In this document: positions 9,167 to 19,181 of the stretch, in pieces
How the letters are laid out: every line of letters starts with the position of its first letter
Numbering within the stretch: the first letter of the stretch is position 1
Assembly: GCF_023101145.1 (NCBI RefSeq)
Contig: NZ_CP073714.1
Span: 3,658,001 to 3,722,000 of the forward strand
From: Paenibacillus pabuli
GTDB lineage: Bacteria; Bacillota; Bacilli; Paenibacillales; Paenibacillaceae
Length of the DNA: 64,000 bases
Direction: 5' to 3'
Notes under the pieces: generated by a model
What the model was told of the DNA's origin: nothing
What the model saw: the letters and a program-made list of their open reading frames with translations, nothing else
Database searches by the model: none
Position numbers and translations under genes: made by a program

Positions 9167-9495
9167 GCGGTTGATCACTCCTTGATTCCCATAATAGATG
9201 AAGACTGATCCAAGAGCCTGTCATAATGTGCTTTAATTTGTCCGGTTAGGAAGAAGGGAGAGGGGAACCAAGTAGACACGTAAAAAAGATGACCCTTGAT
9301 GAATTCAAAGGCCACCTTTTCACAGAAAAAAAGAATTGAACGAAAAATAACGCTATGATATAATCGTTAGCGCTATTGACAAACAAAATCAAAGTATGTA
9401 TTTATTTTTATCCCTACTTTAATTTTACATCTGGAATTTTGATTTGTCAATGCTCTTTTTCGCCCCAAAAACTGGAAGAGGAGTGGTTCGGAGAG
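9167..9495. other. Intergenic region upstream of helD
   Basis: Between two divergent genes. It holds an imperfect hairpin at about 9284-9320 (three mismatches, no T-run) and a promoter-like element at 9376-9404. No convincing small gene is seen. Confidence 0.5.
9376..9404 (+). promoter_or_regulatory. Candidate sigma-A promoter of helD
   Basis: A perfect -35 hexamer TTGACA at 9376-9381, a 17-base spacer and a weak -10 (TATTTA). The position about 90 bases before the chosen helD start also argues against a longer reading frame that would begin inside the -35 box. Confidence 0.45.
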
Positions 9496-11925
9496 ATGGA
9501 AACGAAGGATTGGCGTATGGAACAGGAGCGGCTGGAGTCTGTAAGAAACAAACTGCAGGTCAGAATTGCAGAATTGGAGCCAGAGGTTGCGGGAATGCGT
9601 GACCAGGCAACGGAAATTCGCAAGCGCTTTTGGGAAGAGGTTACGATCAACACAAGCACCCATGAAGATTTCGAAGAGACCTTCTACACCATAAACCAGC
9701 AGTCTGCAGTATTGGCCGAGCGGGAACGTGGTCACATGCGGTTGACGCAGCAATGGAATAACATGAAACGCTTGCTCCCATCCCCTTATTTTGGACGCAT
9801 TGACTTCCATGAGAAAGGTCTTGAATTCAGCGAGCAGATCTATATCGGGGTATCCTCTTTTGTCGACGAAGACGGGTTGAACTTTCTGATCTATGATTGG
9901 CGTACACCGATCGCGAGCATGTACTACGACTCTTCTCCCGGAGCAGCATCCTATGTGACACCGATCGGACAAATCGATGGCACAATGGAGCTCAAACGGC
10001 AATTTCAGATCCATAACGGACAAATCCGCAACATGTTCGATGCGAACGAAACGATCGGAGACCAAATGTTGCAGCAAGTGCTCGGCAAAGGTGCAGATTC
10101 ACAAATGAAAAGTATCGTGGCAACTATTCAGAAGGAACAAAACGCCATCATTCGTAATGATGCAAGTCGAATGCTTATCGTACAGGGAGCAGCCGGTAGT
10201 GGTAAAACTTCCGCAGCCTTGCAGCGGGTGGCGTACTTATTATACAAACATCGCCAGACGATCAGCGCTGATCAAATCGTTCTTTTCTCACCCAATCCAA
10301 TGTTTGGCAGTTATATTTCCACTGTTCTTCCGGAGCTTGGTGAAGATAATATGCAGCAGACCACTTTTCAACAATTTCTCGACTATTGGCTTGGATCTTC
10401 GCTGCGTCCGGAGGATATCTTTGATCAGATTGAATATGTACTGACTGCGCATGAAGCTCCAGGCTATGAGGCTCGGCTTCAAGGGATCGAATATAAAGCT
10501 TCCGATGCTTTTCTGCAAGCCTTGCAGAACTATGGAAATTGGTTGGGACAGGAAGGCATGCGATTCAACAGTATTCGGTTTCGGAACCGTAATTTGATTA
10601 CTAAGGAGCAAATGAGAGCCAAATTTTACGGTTATGATCGTTCCTTGCCCTTGTTAAATCGCGTTGTACTCTTGCAGGAATGGCTGCTGAAAGAACTGGC
10701 TACCCTGGAACGCATGGAACGTGAAGAACCGTGGGTACAGGAAGAATTGAATTATCTCGACAACGATCAGTATGCGGATATCTTCGAAGTGCTTCATAAA
10801 GACAAGGAAGTATTCGATATCGCGGAACAATACGCCCAAATTCGTGAGAAAATAAGCAACAAGCGTCGGGAAGATGAAGGTGACTTTGACTTTGCTCAGA
10901 AAGAGGAGGAGTTGCTCAGCCGTAAGATCGTGAAGGAACGTTTTAGCCCACTACGAAAAAGTATTAAGAAATTCTCGTTTGTTGATATCAAAGGTATATA
11001 TGCTGAATTGTTTGTTGACGAAGCTGCTTATCGAGAGAAAACGAATGCTGCGGATATGCCGCCGCTATGGCCTGAGATATGCGAGCAAACCAGAGAAAGC
11101 CTGCTGCGGAACGAGTTGTTCCATGAGGATGCGACTCCCTATTTGTATGTAAAAGAACTGATTGAAGGTGTTCGGACGAACACAGAAATCAAGTATGTCT
11201 TCGTTGATGAGGGTCAGGATTATTCAACATTTCAATATGAATATCTCAAAAAACTGTTTCCCCGAGCCCGTATGACCGTGCTCGGCGATTTCGGGCAAGC
11301 GATCTTCACGCAGGCTACCCATTTGGCCGCAGCTGATTCACCGCTGGTCCGTCTTTACGGTGAAGCCGAAACAAGTCTTTTCTCCCTAGTACGTAGTTAT
11401 CGCTCTACGAAGGAGATCGTTGAGTTTACAAGAGCGATGCTTCCAGAAGGAGATGAAATTGTACCATTTGAAAGAAAAGGCCTAAAGCCTCAGTTGAAGA
11501 AAAGCAATGATAGAGAAAAGCTGGATGCACAAATGGTCGCAGATATCGCTGCGCTAAGAGCCGAGGGCTTTGATTCCATCGCGATCATTACGAAGACGGC
11601 CGCCGAATGTCAAAAGGCTTGTGAATCATTACAGAATCAAGGAGGCGAAGCTTTGCAACTCGTTACGAAGGAGACGTTCAATTTCGAAAAAGGTGTGATG
11701 GTCATTCCTGTTTATCTCGCCAAGGGTGTTGAGTTCGATGCAGTTTTGGTCTATGATGCCTCGTCCGGAGCTTATGGCCGAGACAATGAACGAAAGCTTC
11801 TTTATACGGCGTGTACGCGGGCTATGCATCGCCTTCATCTGTATACGACGGGTGATTGGTCGCCTTTTGTGCAAGCTTTGCCAGGGGAGTTGTACGAGGA
11901 ATGGAACGCTCATACATCGGAGTGA
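9496..11925 (+). CDS. helD: HelD, RNA polymerase recycling helicase-like ATPase
   Basis: A superfamily 1 (UvrD/Rep-like) ATPase, 809 aa, that in Bacillus binds RNA polymerase and releases stalled or post-termination complexes. The N-terminal coiled-coil arm (residues about 5-90; KDWRMEQERLESVRNKLQVR) with the FWEEVTIN segment is specific to HelD and distinguishes it from DNA-repair helicases. The Walker A motif GAAGSGKT lies near residue 230, the Walker B YVFVDEGQDYS near 575, and the motif VRSYRST plus the C-terminal AKGVEFDAVLVYD and LLYTACTRAM complete the helicase core. The ATG at 9496 sits 11 bases after GAGGAG and matches the start of known HelD proteins. It is monocistronic, with a terminator at 12013. 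Confidence 0.9.
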   Translation: METKDWRMEQERLESVRNKLQVRIAELEPEVAGMRDQATEIRKRFWEEVTINTSTHEDFEETFYTINQQSAVLAERERGHMRLTQQWNNMKRLLPSPYFGRIDFHEKGLEFSEQIYIGVSSFVDEDGLNFLIYDWRTPIASMYYDSSPGAASYVTPIGQIDGTMELKRQFQIHNGQIRNMFDANETIGDQMLQQVLGKGADSQMKSIVATIQKEQNAIIRNDASRMLIVQGAAGSGKTSAALQRVAYLLYKHRQTISADQIVLFSPNPMFGSYISTVLPELGEDNMQQTTFQQFLDYWLGSSLRPEDIFDQIEYVLTAHEAPGYEARLQGIEYKASDAFLQALQNYGNWLGQEGMRFNSIRFRNRNLITKEQMRAKFYGYDRSLPLLNRVVLLQEWLLKELATLERMEREEPWVQEELNYLDNDQYADIFEVLHKDKEVFDIAEQYAQIREKISNKRREDEGDFDFAQKEEELLSRKIVKERFSPLRKSIKKFSFVDIKGIYAELFVDEAAYREKTNAADMPPLWPEICEQTRESLLRNELFHEDATPYLYVKELIEGVRTNTEIKYVFVDEGQDYSTFQYEYLKKLFPRARMTVLGDFGQAIFTQATHLAAADSPLVRLYGEAETSLFSLVRSYRSTKEIVEFTRAMLPEGDEIVPFERKGLKPQLKKSNDREKLDAQMVADIAALRAEGFDSIAIITKTAAECQKACESLQNQGGEALQLVTKETFNFEKGVMVIPVYLAKGVEFDAVLVYDASSGAYGRDNERKLLYTACTRAMHRLHLYTTGDWSPFVQALPGELYEEWNAHTSE

Positions 11926-12012
11926 ATTTGCAGCATATGCGAGCTAAACAAACGCTTTAAGGTAACTACAGCAGAATTAGTTATAATCTCACTGAGTCAA
12001 TCCAATAAATAA

Positions 12013-12043
12013 ACAAAAGTCGCCTTTTTGGCGACTTTTGTTA
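12013..12043 (+). terminator. Terminator of helD
   Basis: A perfect 12-bp stem (ACAAAAGTCGCC with GGCGACTTTTGT) around a TTTTT loop, followed by TATT. The symmetric A/T flanks would let it work on both strands. Confidence 0.85.
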
Positions 12044-12099
12044 TTCCAAGTATTTTTAGAGACGGACTTGTAATCAACGACCTTTGGATTATTTCCTTA

Positions 12100-12127
12100 T
12101 TGTTATACTCAGAATGACTATTATTAT
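12100..12127 (+). promoter_or_regulatory. Candidate promoter of the GH2 glycosidase
   Basis: TTGTTA (12100-12105), a 16-base spacer and TATTAT (12122-12127). It lies about 90 bases before the start codon. Confidence 0.45.
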
Positions 12128-12214
12128 ATGTGTGGACTGAGATTACAGTTATATAATAGTCATACGAACCAGAAGAATAGATTGCGTAAAGCAATCAATG
12201 GAGGAGTTAAGATC

Positions 12215-15064
12215 ATGTTAACCAAAATGGATTTGCAGGGAAGCTGGGAGCTTCAACTGGATGAACATAAACAAGGCACTCAAGGCCCATTTAACGACAC
12301 CATAATGCTACCGAACACGACTTCTCATGCACGCAAAGGACAGAAGAGTGACGTGGTTCATATCGGGTCTTTGACAGATGAATATTCATATGAAGGATGG
12401 GTATGGCTGAAAAGAGAGATTGACATACCAGCAGCGCTTGCTGGCAAGAGATGCAGTTTGTATCTGGAACGTACGCGCATAACCAAGTTATGGGTGGATG
12501 GTGAAGAATATGAAGCGCAGGATAGTCTCAACACCCCCCATGTGTACAGCTTGCCGGAAGGTCTATCGGAGGGAAAACACACGCTCACCATCCGGGTCGA
12601 TAATACAGACTATCCAACGAAAGGCGGGCACCTTACTTCCGTCGATACCCAGACCAACTGGAACGGAATTACCGGGAAGCTGGAGCTTCATTTTTACCAC
12701 GAAATGCACATGGGTGAGGTACAAATCTATCCCGATGCTAAAGACCGAACATTCAGAATCACAAGTGCGTTGTCCAAATCGATACCAGGTACAGTATTGG
12801 CCGTTACCGCGCAAACTTACAAACCACTCTTGGAAAACAATCATGGATATATTCCATCAGACAGAAATCATGTGGTGAATGAGCAAACCTATCCATGCAA
12901 CCAGAACGAAGTTAATGTGCTCTACAAGATGGGAGACGACGCATTGCTCTGGAGTGATTCGGATCCGCATCTCTATTTGCTGACCCTTACTCTGTTAGGG
13001 GAACATGGAGATGTGCTGGATACTACCGAAATCGTAACAGGACTGCGAGATTTTGAAGCTCACGGTGATGCTTTTACCATCAATGGCCAAAAGACTTTTC
13101 TTCGCGGAAAGCATGATGGTCTAATATTTCCACAAACAGGTTACGCACCAACCGATGTGGAAGAGTGGCTGCGGATCCTGAGCATCTCCAAATCATATGG
13201 TATAAATCATTATCGCTTCCATACCTGTTGTCCTCCTGAAGCAGCGTTTACTGCTGCAGACATGCTCGGCATCTATATGGAGCCTGAGTTGCCATTCTGG
13301 GGTACGATTACGGATGAACTTGACCCACAGCATAATCAGGCTGAACAGGACTATCTCATTCGTGAAGGCTTTGCCATGCTCAAGGCGTATGGAAATCATC
13401 CTTCTTTTGTGATGATGTCACTCGGTAATGAACTTTGGGGCAGTAAAGAAAGATTGAATGCCATTATCAAAGCGTATAAAGCATTTGATCCACGCCATCT
13501 CTACACCCAGGGGTCAAACAATTTTCAATTCACTCCGCACATTCTTGAGGAAGAAGACTTTTTCTGTGGTGTGCGCTTTTCCAAAGACAGACTTTTCCGC
13601 GGATCCTATGCCATGTGTGATGCCCCGTTGGGTCATGTGCAAACCGACGTGCCTGGAACCCTGAAGGATTACGACGACATGATCTTGCCGGATGAGACGG
13701 TTTCAGGGAATGAGGAAAAGCAAACAGAAGAATCGGAAATTCAGATTCAGTATGGTACAGAAGCCAAGACTGTGAAAGCCGCTTCTGCTGAACAACAGCT
13801 CATTCCGCATTTACCCGTTATTTCCCATGAAATTGGACAATATGCCATGTATCCCAATTACGAAGAGATCGAGAAGTATACCGGGTCACTGAAGGCTAAA
13901 AATTTCGAGGTGTTTCGGGAACGATTGCAGTCCAAGGGAATGGGACATCTGGCTGAAGCATTTTTCCAAAGCTCTGGCAAGCTTGCCGTAGCCTGCTATA
14001 AGGAGGAGCTTGAGGCGGCATTTCGCTCCAAGCATCTGGCGGGATTTCAATTGCTTGATCTTCAGGACTTTAGTGGCCAAGGGACAGCACTGGTGGGCAT
14101 TTTGGATGCCTTCATGGATTCGAAAGGGTTGGTTACTGCCGAGGAATGGAGAACGTTCTGCTCCGATGCGGTACTTCTCGCCCGATTTGAGAAATACAAT
14201 TACAATTCGGGAGAAGAATTCCATGCCGACATTCAATTAAGGTACTACCGGACAGATTCGTTGAAGCGTCATACCGTAGAGTGGGAGATGCGTGATTCGG
14301 GTCAACTGCTTGTACAAGGGCAAGATGAGATTTCCTTTATCTCTGGCGAGACCTGGTTTGAAATAGGCGAAATCAAGTTCAAGCTTCCTGAAGTGAAAAA
14401 GATGACGTCTGTCACTCTATCCCTGCATATTCCAGATACCGATATTCGGAAAGAATATGACCTTTGGGTATACCCTGATCATGATGTAACAGTTATGGAA
14501 CATAACCACATTTATAAGGAATTGTCCAATGAAGTAATGAACTTACTGGAAAAAGGTGAGAGTGTGCTGCTTCTTCCAACACTTGAAGGTAACGACAGTT
14601 CAGTCGAAGGTACGTATTGTACTGATTTCTGGTGTTATCCGATGTTCCGGTCGATCTCGGAAAGCATGAACAAGCCAGTGCCCGTTGGCACACTTGGCCT
14701 TCTGATTGATAACTCACACCCGGCGTTGAAGCACTTCCCAAGTGAGACGTATTCCACTTATCCATGGTGGCATATCGTCATGAATTCACGGTCTATTATT
14801 CTGGATGAGGTGGCAGAGAATGTTCGACCTTTCGTTCAAACCATTGATAATTTTGAACGGAATCATAAGCTTGGGCTGCTGTTTGAATGCCAAGTTGGAA
14901 AAGGCAAACTGCTGGTAGGGGCGCTAAATTATAATAAATTGATCAGCCAGACAGAAGGGCGGCAATTACTATACAGTCTTGTACAATATGTTAAAAGTGA
15001 GGAGTTCCAACCAGAAGCCAAGATCGCACTGGAAGAGCTTCAACAGTTGTTGGGCTACAAATAG
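12215..15064 (+). CDS. Glycoside hydrolase family 2 protein
   Basis: A large retaining exo-glycosidase-like enzyme, 949 aa, without a signal peptide, so cytoplasmic. An N-terminal jelly-roll (residues about 5-165; YEGWVWLKREIDIP, RVDNTDYPTKGGH), an immunoglobulin-like domain (about 170-300) and a TIM barrel (about 300-660) are in the family order. The probable acid/base is E406 (MSLGNELWG) and the probable nucleophile E539 (VISHEIGQYA). About 280 residues follow the barrel and form one or more accessory beta domains. The start ATG follows GGAGGAGTTAAGATC. Beta-galactosidase, beta-glucuronidase or related activity are all possible. No sugar transporter adjoins it, so the substrate source is unclear. 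Confidence 0.88.
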   Translation: MLTKMDLQGSWELQLDEHKQGTQGPFNDTIMLPNTTSHARKGQKSDVVHIGSLTDEYSYEGWVWLKREIDIPAALAGKRCSLYLERTRITKLWVDGEEYEAQDSLNTPHVYSLPEGLSEGKHTLTIRVDNTDYPTKGGHLTSVDTQTNWNGITGKLELHFYHEMHMGEVQIYPDAKDRTFRITSALSKSIPGTVLAVTAQTYKPLLENNHGYIPSDRNHVVNEQTYPCNQNEVNVLYKMGDDALLWSDSDPHLYLLTLTLLGEHGDVLDTTEIVTGLRDFEAHGDAFTINGQKTFLRGKHDGLIFPQTGYAPTDVEEWLRILSISKSYGINHYRFHTCCPPEAAFTAADMLGIYMEPELPFWGTITDELDPQHNQAEQDYLIREGFAMLKAYGNHPSFVMMSLGNELWGSKERLNAIIKAYKAFDPRHLYTQGSNNFQFTPHILEEEDFFCGVRFSKDRLFRGSYAMCDAPLGHVQTDVPGTLKDYDDMILPDETVSGNEEKQTEESEIQIQYGTEAKTVKAASAEQQLIPHLPVISHEIGQYAMYPNYEEIEKYTGSLKAKNFEVFRERLQSKGMGHLAEAFFQSSGKLAVACYKEELEAAFRSKHLAGFQLLDLQDFSGQGTALVGILDAFMDSKGLVTAEEWRTFCSDAVLLARFEKYNYNSGEEFHADIQLRYYRTDSLKRHTVEWEMRDSGQLLVQGQDEISFISGETWFEIGEIKFKLPEVKKMTSVTLSLHIPDTDIRKEYDLWVYPDHDVTVMEHNHIYKELSNEVMNLLEKGESVLLLPTLEGNDSSVEGTYCTDFWCYPMFRSISESMNKPVPVGTLGLLIDNSHPALKHFPSETYSTYPWWHIVMNSRSIILDEVAENVRPFVQTIDNFERNHKLGLLFECQVGKGKLLVGALNYNKLISQTEGRQLLYSLVQYVKSEEFQPEAKIALEELQQLLGYK

Positions 15065-15439
15065 AAATAGGCATGATGTACATTATGAACGAGACAATAA
15101 AGAAAGCATTAACGAAAAGGACAATGAGTAGATTACTTTATTAAATGAGAAGTTTATATTCTTAGACTAATAACAAGCTATCGACCTGTTTTTTACAGAT
15201 CGATAGTTTTTTTGTTTACAGGTATTTAAGTTTAAAGTGTGATTTCCATTAGTTCAGAGAGCATATCCCTTCCATTGAAAAACTTCACTTAGGCAAGGTG
15301 CCTGAATTAAAACATGTTAATAATTACAGAATTATTATTATGTAAACTAAATGCCTATCATTTTTTTCTTTTTACTCTAATGACATAAAACCTCCATCAT
15401 ATGTAAACCGTAATGGGGTACGCATGAAGGGGGATACAT
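15065..15439. other. A+T-rich intergenic region
   Basis: Apart from the terminator at 15178-15214 I see no gene, no conserved riboswitch core and no confident promoter here. A short inverted repeat AGGCAAGGTGCCT lies near 15291. Confidence 0.4.
15178..15214 (+). terminator. Terminator of the GH2 gene
   Basis: The stem CTATCGA-C-CTGT pairs with ACAG-A-TCGATAG around a T-rich loop and is followed by seven T residues. Confidence 0.88.
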
Positions 15440-16786
15440 ATGAAAAGTCATATGCATCAAAAAGCAGAAGAGAAGCTGAGCTGGATTAGTCTTTCATTAT
15501 TTGGAGCGGGATGTACGTTGGGAACGGGATTTTTCCTTGGAACAAGTTTGGCTATTCATTGGGCCGGTTTATCGGTGCTTGTACTTTTGGTGCTGGCTGC
15601 GGCAGGGACTTATTTTGTATTTGGAGCTTTGGCTCAGATGACGGCAGATGATCCGAAGGAAGGGGCTTTTCGAACCTATGCCGGTGAAGCGTTTGGTCCC
15701 TGGGCCGGCTTCGGAAGTGGCTGGATGTATTGGTCTTCCGAAATGCTGATCATGGGAAGTTCATTAACGGCTCTCGGATTGTTTTCTCAATTTTGGTTTC
15801 CCAAGCTTCCATTATGGGCGTTTGTAGCGGTGTATGCATGCATTGGATTATTCATCGCCGCATTGGGAGCCAAAGGATTAACCCAAACGGAAAATGTCCT
15901 TGCTGTGATCAAGTTAGCTGCGACGGTTGCTTTTATTGCGATTGCAGCAGCGGCTTGCCTGGGCTGGTTAGATGTGGAGATTACCCCACAGAACATAACC
16001 AATGAATGGTTCCCTCACAAAATAAAAGGCGTGTGCAATGCGTTTATTTATGCCTTTTTTGCATTTGCTGGAATTGAGGTCATGGGTTTAATGGCTGCTA
16101 AACTAAAAGAACCTAAGGATGCAGTGAAATCAGGTAGAGTGATGTTATTAACTGTCAGTACATTGTATGTTGTAGCGATTGCCTTGATCCTGTTACTGGT
16201 CCCCACTGCTAAATTAACACCGGATGAAAGTCCTCTCGTCAAAGCGATGTCATCGATTGGATTGACGGTCGTGGTTCATATTCTCAACGGAATTTTGATT
16301 ATAGCCGGATTCTCCACGATGGTTGCGTCAATCTATGCGATTACGTCCATGTTGGTTAAACTGGGTGAAGACGGAGATGCGCCCAAGATGTTTACGAAGA
16401 CATGGGGAAAAAAGAACATGCCCCTGTATGCATTAGGATGCACTGCGGCCGGTTTAATCGTTTCAACTCTTCTGGCTTTATGGATGCCCAAGAGTCTATT
16501 TGAATATGTAACTACCGCAGGCAGCTTGGTATTAATGTATACCTGGCTTCTGATTTGCATCACGTATATCAAGAAAATGAAGCCTACCAAATGGAATCGT
16601 ATCAAAGTATGGACTGCCATGGTTCTTATAATTGCAGCAGTATCTGGTACGGCCATGGAAAAAGCCAGCAGAAGAGGTCTGCTGGCCAGTATAGGTCTTG
16701 TTATATTGATTGCCATGATTACGTACATTGTAAACAAAGTACGAAAACCGCAGCCTTCACCATCCACCGAACCGTCAAAATCCTGA
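15440..16786 (+). CDS. APC superfamily amino acid permease
   Basis: A 448-aa integral membrane protein with about twelve hydrophobic helices. Helix 1 holds the substrate-binding loop FGAGCTLGTGFFLGTS, the broken-helix glycine motif of the amino acid-polyamine-organocation family, and helix 6 holds FIYAFFAFAGIEVMGLMA. It probably imports an amino acid by proton symport. The specificity cannot be read from the sequence. The start ATG follows GAAGGGGGATACAT. It stands alone; the downstream gene is convergent. A second permease of the same superfamily lies at 25506 but is clearly more distant (CAT-type). Confidence 0.88.
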   Translation: MKSHMHQKAEEKLSWISLSLFGAGCTLGTGFFLGTSLAIHWAGLSVLVLLVLAAAGTYFVFGALAQMTADDPKEGAFRTYAGEAFGPWAGFGSGWMYWSSEMLIMGSSLTALGLFSQFWFPKLPLWAFVAVYACIGLFIAALGAKGLTQTENVLAVIKLAATVAFIAIAAAACLGWLDVEITPQNITNEWFPHKIKGVCNAFIYAFFAFAGIEVMGLMAAKLKEPKDAVKSGRVMLLTVSTLYVVAIALILLLVPTAKLTPDESPLVKAMSSIGLTVVVHILNGILIIAGFSTMVASIYAITSMLVKLGEDGDAPKMFTKTWGKKNMPLYALGCTAAGLIVSTLLALWMPKSLFEYVTTAGSLVLMYTWLLICITYIKKMKPTKWNRIKVWTAMVLIIAAVSGTAMEKASRRGLLASIGLVILIAMITYIVNKVRKPQPSPSTEPSKS

Positions 16787-16864
16787 ACTTGTGGGTCGCT
16801 ACTCCATAGGTGTTGGGATAGTATGCTGAGTTCTTGAGTTTCTTAGCTGAAGTCTCTCGTCCAG

Positions 16865-17626
16865 TTATTTCGTCAATTTGCTATTGGCTTGCTTCATTCG
16901 CATGAAGGGACATTTGGAAGGGATTTGCTCGTCATCGGGCAGGAAATATTGTTTCCATTCCAGATTATCCTGCTGACCATACCACATGAGCGAAGGGTGA
17001 GCCGGCACGGCATCATAGGCTGCCAAGCGTTTGCGAATCAGGGTTTTCATTTTGCGGCCAAGAGGTGTGCTGTCATTAATAGCTTCAAACACCAACCGTG
17101 GTTGAAAAGCAAACATAAGATAAGGAAAATGCCGGCTGGCTCTATGCTCGTGCGCGGGGGTGGCACAGAAACAAAAGTAAGGCTCTCCGCCAAAGCAAAA
17201 CTCCCATGTGGCGTCATGCGGATCAATCGAAATATGTTCAGGCCAGGAAGCGGTATCGAGTGAGCTTACCCTGTTGAGCATCTCCCAGAACAAGGACTGA
17301 TACTGCTCCACGGTTGTGTTGTTTCTCAAGTCATCCGGTGTCTCGCAAATAACAACCAAAGAAGCATATTGTCCGGTATCCCGGGAAACGGGCCCATATT
17401 GTCTAAGTATTTCTGCCATGTCTTCAGAAGAAGCTTGTGTACGCGGATCACTTGTGAATCCGTATCTCAAATGACCGGAGAGAAACCCCATCCGTCCAGG
17501 TACACAAGGATACGTATTCCCCTCATCTGCAATCATATTGGCAAACTCTGAATACGCGTCCTGCTGCCATTCGGGCAGACCTTTGAAAGATGCATTTATT
17601 TCATCGGCACTGTACAGCTCTGCCAT
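16865..17626 (-). CDS. YqcI/YcgG family protein
   Basis: A 253-aa soluble protein of the YqcI/YcgG family, which has no established function. Recognisable marks are YPCVPGRMGFL, the core WEFCFGGEPYFCFCATPAHEHRASR rich in Cys, His and Arg, and FAFQPRLVFEAI. The clustered Cys/His/Arg residues resemble a catalytic or metal-binding site, which is only an inference. The start at 17626 is preferred to an in-frame ATG at 17650 because GGAG lies about 11 bases before it, while nothing suitable precedes the upper one. It lies 82 bases behind the LysE-type gene on the same strand and could be the last member of a loose transcription unit. Confidence 0.85.
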   Translation of the reverse strand: MAELYSADEINASFKGLPEWQQDAYSEFANMIADEGNTYPCVPGRMGFLSGHLRYGFTSDPRTQASSEDMAEILRQYGPVSRDTGQYASLVVICETPDDLRNNTTVEQYQSLFWEMLNRVSSLDTASWPEHISIDPHDATWEFCFGGEPYFCFCATPAHEHRASRHFPYLMFAFQPRLVFEAINDSTPLGRKMKTLIRKRLAAYDAVPAHPSLMWYGQQDNLEWKQYFLPDDEQIPSKCPFMRMKQANSKLTK

Positions 17627-17708
17627 GAATTTCCCAACTCCATTCCACATGATACCGTTAACGTATTAATGCGGAAGGCGTTGGGTGACTGTCCGGTGTA
17701 GTTTGATG

Positions 17709-18335
17709 TCAGAAAAATATGGAACGTACAGCTTCGAATCCAAAATATAAGCCAAAACCGATCAGGCAGATTCCTGAGATGATGGAGATCCAGCGCAGAA
17801 CGGTTTCGTTGCTGTGTTTATGAAATCGACTGGCCATGCCAGCCATGATGACGTCCCACACAAAGATTCCTATGAAAATGCCAGAACTGTATAGCAGCAA
17901 ATGAGCGGTATCGGTATGCTTCACGGTTGTAGCAAGAATAGAGCCGTAAATACCGAGCCAGAATAAAATATTCAGCGGATTGGACAGAGCCATGAGAAAG
18001 CCGGAGACAAAGGATTTTCCAACCCTTGCTTCTGCTGTTGAAGAGGTCTGGATGCCGTTTTTTAACTTGGACAGAGTTTCCACACCGGTATACACCAGAA
18101 TGAAGCTGCCAAAAGACCAAAGGAAAGAGCGCATGAAAGGCGTGTCCAGAAAATGAGCGACTCCAAAATAAATCAGAAGCATATATACTAAATCGGCAAA
18201 CATGGCCCCAAGTCCTAAAATCCAGGCATGCATGAATCCATGGCGGGCGCCCCGATCCAACTGAGCGGCATTAATTGGACCGATTGGAGCGGATAGTGAG
18301 ATTCCCAGAATAATATAACTGAACAGTACAGACAT
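17709..18335 (-). CDS. LysE/RhtB family amino acid exporter
   Basis: A 208-aa membrane protein with about six helices. The N-terminal motif ISLSAPIGPINAAQL is the conserved GPxN-type signature of LysE/RhtB exporters, and FLMALSNPLNILFWLGIYG matches the central NP motif. These carriers export amino acids or related metabolites by proton antiport. The start is set at 18335, eleven bases after AAGGAG; a GTG at 18347 would overlap that site. Its neighbours, a DUF1989 protein and an amidase, suggest a nitrogen-compound pathway, but this is inference from position alone. Confidence 0.9.
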   Translation of the reverse strand: MSVLFSYIILGISLSAPIGPINAAQLDRGARHGFMHAWILGLGAMFADLVYMLLIYFGVAHFLDTPFMRSFLWSFGSFILVYTGVETLSKLKNGIQTSSTAEARVGKSFVSGFLMALSNPLNILFWLGIYGSILATTVKHTDTAHLLLYSSGIFIGIFVWDVIMAGMASRFHKHSNETVLRWISIISGICLIGFGLYFGFEAVRSIFF

Positions 18336-18448
18336 ATACGCGTTCACTCCTTAACGGGCTCGACGAATCGTACCTGTAAGTCATACATATAGGGGGTACA
18401 AGTCATCGTATTCCCGTCTGGAGCAAATTAGAACAGGCTGTATGACGC

Positions 18449-19072
18449 TTAATCTGTTATAGACTCTACATCCAGCTGGATGGCTGTGCAATGGTATCCA
18501 TTACAAGAGCTTTCTTCACAAGGGCAAGCTGATAGACCGATAACCAAATCGATTAATGCCTCCATTTCCACATAATCGCCAGCGCGCGAGTCTGGAGCTA
18601 CGACATCAATCTTGCCCAGATCATCTACAACGGATTTCATAAACAGATTAAACGGATAATGCTGATCTGGAGGTAAGATTCCGAACGGTTCCAGAGCCTG
18701 ATTTAGGTTATGATAGCAGCTGGCATGATCCTTTTTATCATATAAAACTTCATACATTTCCGGACGACAGGCGGAGTTGAAGAAATCATGGACACCAACC
18801 GTGTCACGAACGATTTTAAGCAACGGTTGATATTGATTGGAATATACGGATTGTCCTGGTTTGATTCGGTAGGATCGCAGCACGTCCATCGTTACACCTG
18901 GGTCAAGCCGATGATTGGCATTTTGAGCATCATACGCAACAAAATCAACGACCTGCTGTCCCTCCAAATCGGTCACCCGAATTACTGAACCTTTATTTAC
19001 CTTGACGGCATAACCCGTTTTGGGCGGGATTCGAACAGACTGTTTGTGGCGTTCCGTTGTACGCATATTCAT
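18449..19072 (-). CDS. DUF1989 (urea carboxylase-associated) family protein
   Basis: A 207-aa soluble protein of the DUF1989 family. Characteristic stretches are VRIPPKTGYAVKVNKGSVIRVTDLEGQQVVDF near the start, NLFMKSVVD, and a C-terminal cysteine cluster (LSACPCEESSCNGYHC) that probably binds a metal. In Pseudomonas two such proteins form a carboxyguanidine deiminase in guanidine breakdown, and others sit beside urea carboxylase. Here only one copy is present and no carboxylase is nearby, so the reaction may differ. GGAGG lies ten bases before the start. Flanking genes on the same strand are an amidase and a LysE-type exporter. Confidence 0.88.
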   Translation of the reverse strand: MNMRTTERHKQSVRIPPKTGYAVKVNKGSVIRVTDLEGQQVVDFVAYDAQNANHRLDPGVTMDVLRSYRIKPGQSVYSNQYQPLLKIVRDTVGVHDFFNSACRPEMYEVLYDKKDHASCYHNLNQALEPFGILPPDQHYPFNLFMKSVVDDLGKIDVVAPDSRAGDYVEMEALIDLVIGLSACPCEESSCNGYHCTAIQLDVESITD

Positions 19073-19181
19073 TCGTCACATTCCTCCGCTATTTTTTGCT
19101 ATCAGTATGCGGAGTTGACATGGCTTTCATGCACTTTGGCAAACACATGACTCGTAATAAAAATGATTGGTGTAACTGCCT

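Noticed and set aside
9284-9320. Hairpin between the AraC-type gene and helD
   Set aside because: Three mismatches, no T-run, and no gene ends there.
9376-9495. Forty-residue N-terminal extension of HelD
   Set aside because: The extension would start inside a TTGACA -35 box, lacks a ribosome binding site and does not fit known HelD N-termini.
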